A stretch of 64,000 nucleotides of DNA from Epiperipatus broadwayi (lineage: Eukaryota > Onychophora > Udeonychophora > Euonychophora > Peripatidae): positions 502,001 through 566,000 of the forward strand of contig JAQFVV010000285.1 of assembly GCA_028023455.1 (NCBI GenBank), read 5' to 3'. Both the position numbers and the translations under genes were made by a program. The notes beneath the pieces are model-generated. The model was not told the DNA's origin. It worked only from the letters and a program-made list of their open reading frames with translations, and did no database searches. Shown here one piece after another: positions 1 to 12,071 of the stretch. Each line of letters opens with the position of its first letter. The first letter of the stretch is position 1.

Positions 1-363
1 TAACATATACACAATAAACATTTTAATGATTATTTTCTAAATTGTCTTCTTAATATAACTTTGAAAATGAAGTATACCTTTACTTCTTATATGCTAAATC
101 TCTATTTTAATCAGTAAAAAATAATATTATATCTTAACTTTAAAATGTTTCATCTGTGAGTCATTTTTGAATTAATGATTATGGATGCTTCTTGTATGAT
201 TGTTGGAAATATTTAATGCCATCAGAAAAACATTTGTGAATATTCAATACTCATTTGTTAAGTACAGATCCAGTTCAGTTTAATTTACACAAAAATTTAC
301 AAATATTCATAATTTTGGGATGAGTTTTAATACATTTATTGACATACCTTACAGATCATAGAT
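1..363. other. AT-rich DNA without recognisable feature
   Basis: No ORF of note, repeat structure or RNA motif was recognised here; the sequence is simple AT-rich DNA with stop codons in all frames. Confidence 0.6.
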
Positions 364-535
364 AAACATAAGAGTAGAAGGAATCTTTAATCATTGTGAA
401 ATATGATACCATATTAGATTATAATTGGAAAAGATTTGATCATAGACTTAAACATAAGAGTAGAAGGAATCTTTAATCATTGTGAAATATGATACCATAT
501 TAGATTATAATTGGAAAAGATTTGATCATAGAATT
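364..535. repeat. 86-bp tandem duplication (two units)
   Basis: Two essentially identical 86-bp units (364-449 and 450-535) each begin AAACATAAGAGTAG and end near GATCATAGA. The near identity suggests a recent local duplication. No coding content. Confidence 0.9.
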
Positions 536-844
536 TCAAGCACCCTTCAGCTATATATCTAATTTCCAAGTATATTAAAGTATATTTAATGATTACTTAT
601 AAATCCATTTAGCCTTGAACATTATTATTCTTATTATTTAAATAATACTTTAGGTACAATTTGAAATTTATAATTGCAGTTTGTAATGTTATAATGAACT
701 ATTTATTAGTCTGCACTCAGATTAGGTTATATTTACCTGTTAAAAGATGTTTATTTAAACTTCTTTGTATCAATAATTTCAATCTCTGTGGTCAAGTTGC
801 AATCTTTAGTGTCTATATAAGTATACTGGACCACTAATAAAGGT

Positions 845-960
845 AGGATTCCAGTTTTATTGTTAAGAGGAGGTTGCCTTGACAACAGTTTGAAATTGTT
901 GATTGTTATTAATATTGGGATTGACTAAGTTGATTGATTTTTAATGATTAAATTATACTT
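845..960. repeat. Dispersed repeat, copy 1 (pairs with 62855-62965)
   Basis: The stretch around AGGAGGTTGCCTTGACAA and the following TTGATTGTT...ATTGGGATTGACTAAG recurs in the same orientation near 62.87 kb with scattered substitutions. The family is unidentified and boundaries are approximate. Confidence 0.7.
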
Positions 961-1654
961 GTATTCTACAATTAGATATTAGATTATGTTTATAATAGTC
1001 CCCTCCTGATTTTAAACTATGACATATAGATTGTGTAACAAATTTAAGGTGATCATTTTTTAGCAGCCACACACACATAGACGCATTTTTTCATAGTCTA
1101 ACAATGTTTTACATAGGCGAGATTTAAAAGAAATCCAAGATATTAACTATGATTAGAAAAAAATGTCTAAACATTATTAAGTTTTTTTTGTAAAAAAAGA
1201 AATATTGAAATTCTCAGAATAAAGGGGGGGGGGGAGAAAACTACAAATATTCAGACTATCTAACCAGACACAAATCTTATATCCTAATTTTTCTGAATGA
1301 CATATAATCCATGGAAAAATTCACTTTTTGACTCAAGGTTAACAGTTGTTCAAATATTAGACCAAGTTAATTTTGATTATTCAATATCACCACCATTTTT
1401 AAAAGATGACCATATTGAAGTAGGCGTATAAGCTCATTATTATTTGAAATAAATTATCTTACACAAATACTTTATTAGACATTTTATTTGTTTATTACAA
1501 AATTCACTAATAGAGGTTCCCTTTTTTTATGCAGCCATATTAAAATTTATTATACATTTTAATTTGAATATTGAATAAAAACTAAAATTAAAATTTACGA
1601 TGCAGATAGTAACATGATGGATTTAATAATCATAGAATTACACATAGATGGAGT

Positions 1655-2085
1655 AGTTTTAGTAGAAATAACTTAATATTAAAAAGAAATATGCAGATAT
1701 GTTTGGAAAGGATGTTTTTATCATTTCTTAATTATGGATCTCATATTTAGACTTACACCGACTTCAAACAACTTGATAAAATATAGAAGGATGTATGTTA
1801 GGAGTAACAAAAAAAAATTGAAATTAAGTACTCTTGCGAGAGAATAAACAGGTTATCACCTACGTTATTGAAAGAATTAAAAAATGAAAATGGAGATGGT
1901 TGGATATATTTGTAGAAGTCATGATAATAGATGAACAGCCGAAGTCTTAAACTGGATTCCAAGAGATTTGTAAACGACCTAGAAGGAGATCATATGTGAG
2001 ATGAGTGGATGAAATATAAAAGATTGCTGTTGTGTTCTGGTGAAGAGAAGCTCGAGTAACTAACTGGCTTATGCTTAGATAAACC
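1655..2085 (+). pseudogene. Decayed RTE LINE 3' end
   Basis: Base-level similarity to the 3' end of the RTE element at 44845-48110 can be followed through the regions encoding [28 protein letters not shown], the [15 protein letters not shown] block and the final RWMDEIRK...LWRREA block. Many indels and stops break every frame, so this is an old copy. It lacks a visible (GAT)n tail and a target duplication. Confidence 0.85.
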
Positions 2086-5000
2086 ATAAGCCCGAAATAG
2101 ATCGGTAATGTTTGAAAATGATAAAGAAATATATTTGGTTAAATAAATTTGTTTTTGAAATTCATTCTGCTTGCAAAATCAATAGTCATTTTTTTTTGAT
2201 ATTCTTCACATAATAACCTTTGATACTAGTATTATATATTTTGTTATTAACGAATGTAATAAAGTAGTAGATAATTTTTGGGAATTTATTGTTTAGTTTA
2301 CGCTTTAAACCAAAATTCAAAGCATTTTTGAAATAACATTATCTCTTATCATTGTAATTTATTATAGAAAAGAATAAGATTTTTGTTAGAATTAAATTAG
2401 TTGACAATTTTTTAAAATTATCTTCTTAACAAGCTTTTACCTCTCAATGTCTTCATTAATTTTAACGTCACTGAGCTTTCTACGTCAACATATGTAGCCA
2501 ATTAAGAGATCACTTGCAGGAATCATTAAATGATAAGAACTGGACAAATGTTGCTATTTTAAGATAAATGTTTCAACTTTTATCTCTCTAACTATATACA
2601 TTATATGTATCCGTCGTATTGATGTTTTATACTAGTGCTTTCGAATAAATAAGTAAAAGTTATTTTTTAAAAAAAACGTTGAAAAAATAAATTTACTTCT
2701 GTTCAAATTTATTTTTTATCTCAGTGCAGTGATTTAAAATTTTTAACAGCTAACTTATTGTGTTTACTGGAAAAAAATATTTTAATTAATAAAATAGCAA
2801 TTGTTTAAAAGTGTAATGGGAAAATAGCAGGCTCTTTAAGTTTAAGGTCTACGGATTGCGTCCATCCCCCCTTCTCTGTCATTTTCATACTAGAATTTCT
2901 TATGAATTCTTGAGCAATTAATCATTCAATTATTTACTTAGTTTATTATAAAAAATATTGACGTACACATTCTATAAATGGCACATTGTTGGATTTATTT
3001 TAATTTTTTTTTAAACTGAAGTATTTTCAAGTAGAAGCACATCATAATCAAAGTAATCACCTTTCATTTAATCAAATTGTTTGAAGTTATAACTAGAAAT
3101 GGATTTGAAATTGGTGAGATCTTAAGCCTTTTTCCTTTGGGATATCTCACAAAAATCAGGCAGCTTATAAATAATGCAAATACAATTTTGGTAATTCAAT
3201 AAAGCAGATTTCCAGATGTGTTAACAAATAAGCAGCATTCAAAAAAGTAACCTTATTTATTAATCTAACAATAATATTATGACAAAAGCTAATCCTTATT
3301 TTAATATTTGAACTAACTAAGATGATGTTGGAATTATATGTAAGCACACTTAATTTATTTTAAATTAAAACAACTGCTTGTATGAGTTGATACATTTTTG
3401 TTTCTAAAAGTACACATAATTTTTTATTTTTTTTTGCAAGATTTTTGGCATGATTTTGAAATAACACAAGTTAAAAAAATTATCTTTCTACATAAGTTAT
3501 TTTAAAATAACATGATCAGAAAAAAAAACAAAGTAACACTTTTGGATTAGAGCTGCTGCGATGGTCGGAATGAAGAAACAACGTTATTATTTAGAAGTCT
3601 TAGAAAATCATCTTACATTCTCAAAGAAATTCTTAGTTTGTCCTAAGTTGTTATTAAATTTTTTTTTTAAAATTCTAAATAATTTCATGTAATGTAAAAT
3701 AATTTACTTTCCTTCTTAGAAGATTTTAAATGATTTTAATTCAGTGGTTTTTTTTACAGATTTGATTCTGAGGACGAGTTTATCATGGTTACATCACAAA
3801 ACTAAAAAAAAATGTCTGTTATTATCCCATAGTCTTATTTTAAAAAGTTTCATTTTTTTCCCCATTATTTTAAAAACAAAAATAGATATTTTGGCAATAT
3901 CCCTGCAAATGAAAAAAATTGGTTGACTGCATTGTAACATTTCGTATTGCTTTGTTTACATTTTGATATTAGGTTGAAAAAATTGTTGATATTGATGTTT
4001 TAAAAAATTTAATTTTGTTTAAATTTAATTGATTCGGTAGTTGTTCCGACCATGTCATGTTTTCACTGATTTCTGTTTTTGTAATTCAAATTTTATAACA
4101 TTTTCTTGGTTTTTTTTTAAATTTGTATTTTAGAAGATTTTGTTCAATTTATTTTGCCTTAAGCATTTTAATTTGTCGATTTCAGCCACTTTTGGATAGA
4201 AATTTATCACTTACAGGTTTCTTGGTGGTTGTTGATGGTACTGCAGCATCACCTAGTGGCCGCATGACTGTCAGAACAACTACCATTGATTAATTTTTTA
4301 AATTTATATTTATTAATTTTGCCAAAAATCAATAGATGGTAAGTTATACATTGCAAGTTTTAGTGATAGCAATGATATTCCAATCATGCACAAACATGTC
4401 CAAAAGTGACAACAAATCAAATCTTGGGTACTTTTCTGTTTTATAGATAAGAAAGATGTCCATATTGTTGGTAAACATACAGTTCTGGAGAACCACAATT
4501 TCTCTTTTCAAATGTGTTAGTTGTTAAATTTTAAAAAATAATAATAAGTTAAATGAAATAAAAGTAATAAAATTTCAATAAATTACATTAATAATTTTAT
4601 TTCAATTTTTATTATACTTATAGTGTGGAAATAATGATATGCTTTGAACTTTAAAGTTTTTAAGGGTTTGTGTAGAGAAACCAATGAATGTTTTAGTGTG
4701 TTATCACTTTCAAGTTTTTTTATTTTTCACATGGAATTTATATTTCTATAATTCATTTTTTTATTACTACTCAATGTTATAGAGTAAAATTTGATAGAAC
4801 ACAAAAAATATAACCTTCTAACAAAATTTTTCATATCATTTATTTAATTATTTTCATTGATTTCTTAGGTCCAGAACCAATTTTCTTATTTTCCATATAC
4901 ACCATGTATTTTTTTACATGAATTTCTTTTACATGTTATTTTTGGGAACCAATCTATTGTGCAAAAAGATCATATCCATAAGTAAATATAGCCCTGAATA

Positions 5001-5265
5001 TAACTTTAAAGTAACATAATTTTATGTAATGATGTATGGGTTTCAATTTTTTTAAATGCTTTTATTTAAATTTGAAACTGTTTGTTTAGATTAAATTTTG
5101 TAATTGGTTTTCGAAAAACTTATATTAAATAGATTTTCTTTAAATTTTGTATATGTTTTAGAAAATGAAGACAATGTAAATATGACAATGAAATACTTCA
5201 GGATGTTGTCCAGTCCAATGACATTGGTTGTCCAAATTTCAAATGGATTGATGTAGCTTCAGTAA
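2086..5265. other. AT-rich stretch without recognised gene
   Basis: Only short spurious reading frames (about 60 codons) occur, most of low-complexity composition. Homopolymer A and T runs are frequent. No element end, ribozyme core or coding similarity was recognised. Confidence 0.55.
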
Positions 5266-5290
5266 GTGTTCAATGATCTACACAAGATAG

Positions 5291-5295
<5 letters not shown>

Positions 5296-5370
<75 letters not shown>
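5296..5370. repeat. (TA)n microsatellite
   Basis: About 75 bp of alternating TA with one interruption (CTATATA). It directly abuts the outer end of the family B element that begins at 5371. Confidence 0.98.
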
Positions 5371-5375
<5 letters not shown>

Positions 5376-5642
5376 TATTAGCACAGACTCACACAACCCA
5401 CCACTCACCACTCTATCTTATAACACTGATACACTTGAACATGTATGTGATGAAAAGATAATCACCAATATACATATTTCATGCTAAAACAGCAATCATC
5501 AGTTAGTCCAGATTATCATCTCTACACATAGATGCAATAAGTGCTCAGATGTATATTAATATGGCCAATCTTTATACTTTAATGGACAGGCATCAATCCA
5601 CTCCACCCTCCAACTGTCCATCCAATTGAAAATCTGATGACA
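5371..5642. mobile_element. Family B ribozyme element, single left arm
   Basis: This stretch matches the left arm and spacer of the complete family B element at 16444-16951: the outer GGGTATAT..GCACAGAC end, the ACTCTATCT..AACACTGATACAC segment, a minus-strand hammerhead, and the spacer with CTTTAATGGACAGGC. The matching right arm is absent, so it is a half-copy or a solo arm. It abuts a second family B hairpin beginning at about 5643. Confidence 0.8.
5466..5517 (-). ncRNA. Hammerhead ribozyme motif (family B)
   Basis: On the minus strand CTGATGA (5502-5496) is followed by a stem II hairpin (TGCT/AGCA), GAAA (5480-5477), an ATATGTAT stem III, A as cleavage nucleotide, then TTGG facing upstream CTAA for stem I. 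All conserved core residues are present. Activity is inferred, not shown. Confidence 0.8.
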
Positions 5643-6237
5643 AAACTCAGACATTCAAACTGCCTATAACTATTCACTCACTCTATCTTATACAACTGAT
5701 ACACATGACCATGTACATATAAAAAAGATACATGATTTCCAATATACATATTTTGTACTGGACCAGCACTTATCAATTGATTTACATCATTATCTCACAC
5801 AAACACATATACAAGCAGTTTTCAGTTTATAATAGAATAGAAAATCTTCAAACTTTAATGGACCAGCTTAAATCTTCTCCATTGTCCAACTCTTTAGCCA
5901 CCCATATCATTGAAAATCTGAGAATGGAACACTCAAAGCTCTTGTTGATGCCAGTTTTATTGTCATAATGATATTGATGGCTAAAGAGTTGAAGGTGGAG
6001 AAGATTGAAGCTGGTTCATTAAAGTTTGAAGATTTGCTATCTTATTACAAACTGAGCACTGATTCTATATATGTGTGGGAGATGATGATCTGGATCCAAC
6101 TGATGAGAGGTGGTCCAACTTGAAACACATATATTGGAGATCATTTATCTTTTGTTTTCACATTACGTGGTCATGCATATCAGTTGCACAAGATAGAGTG
6201 GATAGTTGTTGAGAGTTTGAAAGTCTGAGTTCAAATA
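5643..6237. mobile_element. Family B fold-back element with opposed ribozymes
   Basis: The left arm (from about 5643, ACTCAGACATTCAAACTGCC) and right arm (ending about 6233, GAGAGTTTGAAAGTCTGAGTT) are inverted copies, with the turn near 5950-5975 where AACTCTTTAGCCA meets its complement. Each arm carries a family B hammerhead region pointing away from the centre. The left core (about 5772-5795 minus) is decayed to TTGATAA/AAAA; the right one keeps its core. No target duplication was recognised. Confidence 0.8.
6086..6150 (+). ncRNA. Hammerhead ribozyme motif (family B), weakened stem III
   Basis: CTGATGA at 6100-6106, GAAA at 6122-6125, then A and TTGG pairing with CCAA upstream and AGATCAT pairing with ATGATCT. 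Stem II (GAGGT/AACTT) has mismatches and stem III (ACACATAT) lost two pairs relative to the family form ATACGTAT. Probably a slow or dead copy. Confidence 0.75.
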
Positions 6238-6239
6238 CC

Positions 6240-7205
6240 TTCTAATTACATTAAGTTTAGAAGAGACAATATTTAAATATTATATATATATATCTATATT
6301 TAAAAATCTTAAACTACAAAGCAATTACTGTAATCTGTCATAATTTAGTCAGTACAAAATCACCAATTTTGAGGCAGTATTTTAGTGCTGCTATCATTTC
6401 AGATTTTCTTCATTATTTTGCAGTTGTCTAGAATATAAGTTTACCACTTCACATTTTGTTTTGTGTGTGTAGAAATCAGACCTAAAATTATTAGTTAAAA
6501 AAATCTGAAGATGGCAGTCTCATACAGGTTCATAAAAATATTGTGCAAATTTTTGATATGAAAAAAGCTAATATCATCCTAATTATTTTGTATCAGAATA
6601 TAAGAAACCAACAGCATCACTAATAAGTAGGTTATTTGGCTTGAAGCAATTCTGAGAGTGCTTGTTTGTTTTAGTATTTCAGAAAAAAAAATGTAATTTA
6701 CAGTAATTTAATGTATTTGTAAAATATTTATTTTAGAGCATAAAGTATGTGAGTACTATTAGATTTTATTTTAAGATGATTGTTTTTAAGAAGACAAGTT
6801 GTAAAAGCATATTTATGATAAACTGGAAGCTGGCTAACAAAGATTTGGTTTCATAAATACCAGTGAAAAATTTTTTTGAAAAGTTTTAATAATGAATTTA
6901 ATTTTGAATTTTAAGTTATATTTTCATTTATTAAAGATGTCTCAAGAAATATTGGTTTTCATTTTTAAAATGGAATTCAAATAAGACATATTTTGTTCAA
7001 TAATTTTTATGAATAGGCAAGATTATGATCCATATGAAAAGAGTAAATATGACTGAAATATTCACTAGAGTCTTTCAAATAAGAGTGGGAGCAGTTTAAC
7101 TTTAAATGAATTAAATTAAAATAAAAATAAAAACAAATATTAATTTCTATTGATTGTAAATGTTACTTTTTAAAAAAATAGATGACATTTTAATTTTTGT
7201 GATTG
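6240..7205. other. AT-rich stretch without recognised gene
   Basis: No coding similarity, RNA motif or element end was recognised. Confidence 0.5.
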
Positions 7206-7210
7206 GAAAA

Positions 7211-7454
7211 GGTTTGTTGTTAAAATCAATTTTTAATGCAGATAAATTTTCTTTTAAAAATTATACAGATTGCAACATTATTTTTATTATTTATCTTCTC
7301 ATTTCCAATTCATGGCAATGTTTAATTCAACAGGTTTGTTGTTAAAATCAATTTTTAATGCAGACAAATTTCCTTTTAAAAATTATACAGATTGCGACAT
7401 TATTTTTATTATTTATCTTCTCATTTCCAATCCATGGCAATGTTTAATTCAACA
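7211..7454. repeat. 122-bp tandem duplication (two units)
   Basis: Units 7211-7332 and 7333-7454 begin GGTTTGTTGTTAAAATC and end at TTTAATTCAACA; they differ at only a few positions. Both units read open in one frame, which explains overlapping 61- and 63-codon frames of no evident significance. Confidence 0.9.
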
Positions 7455-7577
7455 TATATAACTCTCTGGAGAAGTTGAAAATATTATTTTCAGAATGTCA
7501 AGAAAGATATCATTTTTTCACATTCTTTCACATATGAAAATAGTTTTCTGGATTTAAATCCTTATAATAACTTTAGT

Positions 7578-7608
7578 TTGAAGTAAAGGGGGACCCCTTT
7601 TACTTCAA
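7578..7608. repeat. 31-bp near-perfect palindrome
   Basis: TTGAAGTAAAGGGGG and CCCCTTTTACTTCAA are inverted around a single A with one mismatch. It is a G+C-richer patch in AT-rich DNA and may be the closed end of an old fold-back element. Confidence 0.8.
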
Positions 7609-8439
7609 TAAAAAACTCAAACATAAGAGCTATTTATTATAGGTTTAATAGAAAAACTGGTTTCACCCCAGGAATTGTCAATTAGTAGGAATTGATAATT
7701 TCTTGGTAACATTAAAGGTTAAAGATTATTTCTACTTACATGAATATTAACTCCTCATTTCCATTCTTTATTATAATAACAATTCATGAAAATATTTAAT
7801 TCAATGTATATAATATTTTATAAGCACTTTTATTTACACGCGCTCTAATTCAGAAATAATTGTTTTCTTCAATCACAATTCAGTTTTGTTATATTTAATT
7901 TAAAATAAAAGCATGGGTTATTCAGAAATTAATTAATTCAATTACTATATAACTAATGAATGATTTAATTAATTTCTGGATGCCTCACACATTTATTTTT
8001 AATTAGATATAAAATACCAATCGTGGCTAAAATAAACAATTATTTTTGACTTTTTATTATATAGCAAATAAAAGTGTATATTATAAAATATTATATATAT
8101 ATTATTTTTTATTATGATTTTTAATTTTCAATATTTACAATATATATCACTTTCATTCATTATTTCAATATTTGATTGTTTGTGTGTTTTTTTATCTTAA
8201 CATTACCTATATAATTTTTTAAATTATTTTTTCATCTTTTAATTATAATTTAAAATGTATTTAGAACATCAGGTACTATGCATCAGGATACTTTGTAGCA
8301 ACAATATCTAGTCCAGGTTTACTTGAGTTTGTTAATTATCTCATTGTTTTGCATGATTAGGTCCAGAGGTAGAGTGGCAGACTCTGGAACTAAAACTCCA
8401 TAGATCATTCTTTTGATGCTTGGGTTTCTTATGAATTTC

Positions 8440-8655
8440 TGAGTAATAATACTCCTCACTGAAGAGACCCATAGGTCGAAACCGGTATGGGGATGGGGAC
8501 AATCCAAGATAAAATTGATTTGAATGCCTTCTCTTGTAGTAGCATTTATCATAAATAATAAAAGCTTGTTTAGAGCTCATCAGCATGCTCTTAATTTTAT
8601 ATATTTGTAACTGCAAGATATATATAAGTCATGTGACATCTGACTTTTTATTATT
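8440..8655 (+). mobile_element. Ribozyme-containing element copy (same family as 43150-43335)
   Basis: After the hammerhead, the sequence runs through CTTCTC..TAGCATTTATCATAAA..AAAGCTTGTTTAGAGCT and AGCATGCTCTT. The same order of blocks follows the minus-strand ribozyme at 43.3 kb. That shared downstream body shows a dispersed element rather than a chance motif. It ends near a CATGTGACATCTGACTTTT segment at about 8630-8652. The 5' limit and target duplication are not resolved. Confidence 0.7.
8453..8493 (+). ncRNA. Intact-looking minimal hammerhead ribozyme
   Basis: CTGAAGA (8459-8465), stem II GACC-CATA-GGTC with four perfect pairs (8466-8477), GAAA (8478-8481), and a loopless stem III ACCGGT (8481-8486). 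A at 8487 is the expected cleavage position. Stem I pairs TCCTCA (8453-8458) with TGGGGA (8488-8493). Every invariant core nucleotide is present. The tiny stem III is typical of type I hammerheads in Penelope-like elements and retrozymes, which usually work as dimers. Confidence 0.9.
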
Positions 8656-9130
8656 ACTACTTTATAGATGTTATCGTTAGCTGTATGTATTTTCAAACAC
8701 TGTATCTAAGTTTTTTTCTAATCCTAAGTCTTCACTTTGGCATACATTACCACACATATTTGGAAATCTCTCTTTTGGCTTTTCCTTAAGTGTCCAAGTT
8801 CTGAATAAGGCATAAGTGTGATGATGAATATATAGATAAAGAAACACTGTTTGATTCTCAGATGAGAATGTGAAAAAAAGCCAGTATGACCAATTGAACT
8901 TTCTGAGTAATTTGCCATACAATTAATAGTTGCTTTAGATTTAGATATATAAGAATGAATTGATAAAACACATTTATTAAAAAATTTTTTTAGGCACTTA
9001 CACATATTAAATTATTTTATTAAAAAATATATATTTTTATAACAAACATATTCATAATGTTTCCACCTATAATAATAAAAAATGTCCAAAATATTTATAA
9101 TGTGTAACTCTATCTTATTAATTCCTAATA

Positions 9131-9237
<107 letters not shown>

Positions 9238-9265
9238 TTTAATGATTGTTTTAGATGGAAATATT

Positions 9266-9479
9266 ATATGATCACCATTTCTTATGCTCACATAAGCTGT
9301 TTACACAGAGGCTAAACTCTCCATATAGTAGCACCACTGATACAATCTAAAGTAATCAATGGATGCAAGAAGGTTTGTCTAGTAGGCACTAGATAGGGAT
9401 TTTATGTACATCTTGTATTCATTGATTACCCTGGCTTGCATTGGTAGCACTACTATATGAAGTTTAGCCTCTGCAAGTG
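9266..9479. mobile_element. Family A fold-back element, short form
   Basis: A 214-bp insertion flanked by a perfect 15-bp direct repeat TTAGATGGAAATATT (9251-9265 and 9480-9494). Its arms GAGGCTAAACTCTCCATATAG.. and their inverted copy ending ..TTTAGCCTC fold together. The AGTAATCAATGGATGC and GGCACTAGATAGGGATTTTATG blocks define family A. The ribozyme centre seen in longer copies is deleted here. Confidence 0.88.
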
Positions 9480-9961
9480 TTAGATGGAAATATTTAATGT
9501 GTGAGTTATTCATTTATAATTAGTTAATTATAAAGCTCTTTACCTAGTAGCTAATAAAAGACAATTGTCCCATGCTAAGAGTTAAAGTATCAATCGACCT
9601 GACAGTTTTATTTTAACTTGACCTGAAGCAATTGACTTTCATTAGCTACAGTTCTGGGTAAAGTGCTTTGCAATTAATTAATTATAAATAGATAACTCCA
9701 CACATTACATATTTTCATAAATATATTATTCAATAACTTAATCTTTGAATCTGTCTTAATACATAAATTTGAAAAGATAACAGCTTCTTTCATTGTATAA
9801 TAATTTTTTTACTATGGCTGTCAAATTGCATGCATTAATAATTTACTCTGCAGTCTTTTTGTATTTCAAGAATAACTTCATTTATCTAGCTATCTTATTA
9901 TTCTATCAACAATTTATGCAAATATAACAGTACACTGATTTATATTAGTCTACCCAGTTTT

Positions 9962-10063
9962 TTTTAAGTGTCATAGCATCAACGGGGATGTGAACCCGCA
10001 ACCCAGGCAACTGCCTGCAAGTGCAAGGCAGTTGTGCTGACCTCTTGACCACCAATGCAAGAC
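9962..10063 (-). mobile_element. tRNA-derived SINE with 16-bp target duplication
   Basis: Read on the minus strand it begins GTCTTGCATTGGTGGTCAAG (box A-like), has the box B-like GGGTTCACATCCC, and ends TATGACAC with an A-rich tail. It is flanked by a perfect 16-bp direct repeat TAGTCTACCCAGTTTT (9946-9961 and 10064-10079). About 100 bp. Other copies lie at 23.4, 39.4, 42.1 and 53.7 kb. The parent tRNA was not determined. Confidence 0.9.
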
Positions 10064-10079
10064 TAGTCTACCCAGTTTT

Positions 10080-11544
10080 CTTGTCATTATGAAGCATTCC
10101 TTGTTTATTTCTAAAGAACATCATTGTTCTGTAATTTTAAAATGCTGTATTAATGTTATTGTAAGTTATAATGATCTGTGTTTTTTGTAATTTTTTCCAT
10201 AATGTTTTTATTGATGTTTCATTTGAAAAAAGGTCAGTACCTTATAAGAAATCAGTTTAGATCTAAGAAACAGTTAGTGTAGATCTAAAGGGAACCACAT
10301 TGGCTGACACAAAAAATACCTTATGGTATTTCCTTCTGGTCAAGTTTTCATACAAAGATTTTAATATAAATGAAATATGATTTTTTGCTTCTTTGTAAAA
10401 TATTTTTGATTATTTTTACACACTAATTGACTGTTTATTTAAAACAAAAAGAAATGCACATGCAACTTTTCAATTTATTTATCATTTATTTTTAGAATTT
10501 GACCATAATATAATGACAGTAAACATCAACATCTATTATGTCATTATCTTTCAGAATCAATATAGTGTTAATCTTTCCGATGTTGTTATTATTATGAAGA
10601 AAATATCAGATTTTAAAGGAGAACTTAATAGATCTAATATAAATTTTACTTAGTTCGTTCACATTAAGAAACAACAACCTTGAAATGAAAAAAAACATTT
10701 TGTTCATTTTCTGAAAAAGTGCATTAACTTGATTGATGACATGAGTAATGAAGTATTTGATTTACAAGCCAGTATTTCTTAGAATATTATTAATTTATAA
10801 AATAAAATAAAAATGAAATCAAGTCCAATTTATTGAGTTTTAGTCTAAAATAAAGATTTTACAGTAATAAAAGTAAGTGTTTTCATAAACTCTCACCCAT
10901 TGAAACCAAACAAAATGTCAAATCATTAATTGGTTAATATTGTAATGACTACCAACATTGTGTGAATGTTATTGCTACCATCAGCTATTATATATTAGCC
11001 TATTCCGATATGGTTAGGTGCTAACCAAAGCAGAATGAAAGATTCCTATTATTAAAATATTAAGAAATCCAACATGGAATGTGTGATAAATAGGTTAATA
11101 CACCTTGAATTAAGTATAAATAAATTTGAAAAGTTGTCAGTTCCAATTATTGTAGTGCCCAATACCGTTTAACGTTGATTTGATAATTGTAATAACGTGT
11201 AGCACTTAACTGTTATTTGTGAAATGATCATACTTTGGTCAAAATCCAGATGACTGGAATAATTTTCAATTATTTTGACTTAAATTTATTTTCCATTTCA
11301 AATTACAATAGAATAGCTGGAAAATGTGTTAGAGACGTAAAATCATCATACTGTACACTTTACCTATCTGACATTTTTAATATCATCATGTTAAGCAATC
11401 ATTATCATCATATTTGATAAATATTCTTTACAAATATACAATATCCTGTTCTCTTATATGCAAATAAATTTAACCGCAGTCGAAATTTTTACAAAGACAA
11501 ATGTTTTTATATAATATAAAACTTCAAGGTAAAGTAAAACCTAT
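10080..11544. other. AT-rich stretch without recognised gene
   Basis: No coding similarity, RNA motif or repeat boundary was recognised between the SINE duplication and the next family A element. Confidence 0.5.
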
Positions 11545-11671
11545 ACTCAATTAAATTAAAATAGGCAAAACTCTCTCCATACAGTAGTGCCACTCTAAGC
11601 AAGACAGAGTAATCAATGGATGCCAGAAGGCTTGTGCATAAAATCCCTATCTAGTGCCTACTCATCCAATA

Positions 11672-11714
11672 TCCCCAGACTAGTTTCTGGCTTGTGGCCT
11701 TCGTCAGTGAGGAG
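11672..11714 (-). ncRNA. Hammerhead ribozyme motif (family A)
   Basis: Minus strand: CTGACGA (11707-11701), stem II GGC-CACAA-GCC with an A.A mismatch at its base, GAAA (11687-11684), loopless stem III ACTAGT, C as cleavage nucleotide, then TGGGGA opposite TCCTCA in stem I. The core is complete; only the base of stem II is imperfect. Confidence 0.85.
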
Positions 11715-11965
11715 CCTTGGATCTGAGAGCACTGCACCTAGATCTTAGGATCCAATGCAACCCTCCAGCAGCCACCTTTTAACTCTATATAACTACTAAA
11801 CTATGAGAATAAAATTGAAAGCACACAGATATTTTCAATATAAGCTCAATAGCTCAAATAGTCATATGGGTCTGAACTCAGTTCAGGACCCATACATTTT
11901 GGTGTCTTTGGCTCTTTTACAACCATAGCCACCACCTTCCTATAAGGCAGGATTGGTATTAAACC

Positions 11966-12071
11966 TTAAAACATCACATGATCATTATCTTCCATGCTTG
12001 CTCATAACTGTTGTTAATTTTAACAACAGTTATGAGCAAGCATGGAAGATAGTGATCATGTGATGTTTTAA
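11966..12071. repeat. 106-bp palindrome at the end of the family A element
   Basis: TTAAAACATCACATGATCAT...AACTGTTGTTAA is followed almost at once by its inverted copy with about one mismatch. It could extrude as a cruciform or produce a hairpin RNA. Confidence 0.9.

Noticed and set aside
5643-6237. Classical DNA-transposon MITE
   Set aside because: Although it is an inverted repeat, related copies have 12-16 bp duplications and ribozymes, which fits retroelement mobilisation better.
8319-9005. Overlapping minus-strand frames of 77-93 codons
   Set aside because: Several frames overlap one another; part of the stretch is the ribozyme element, and none has coding character.
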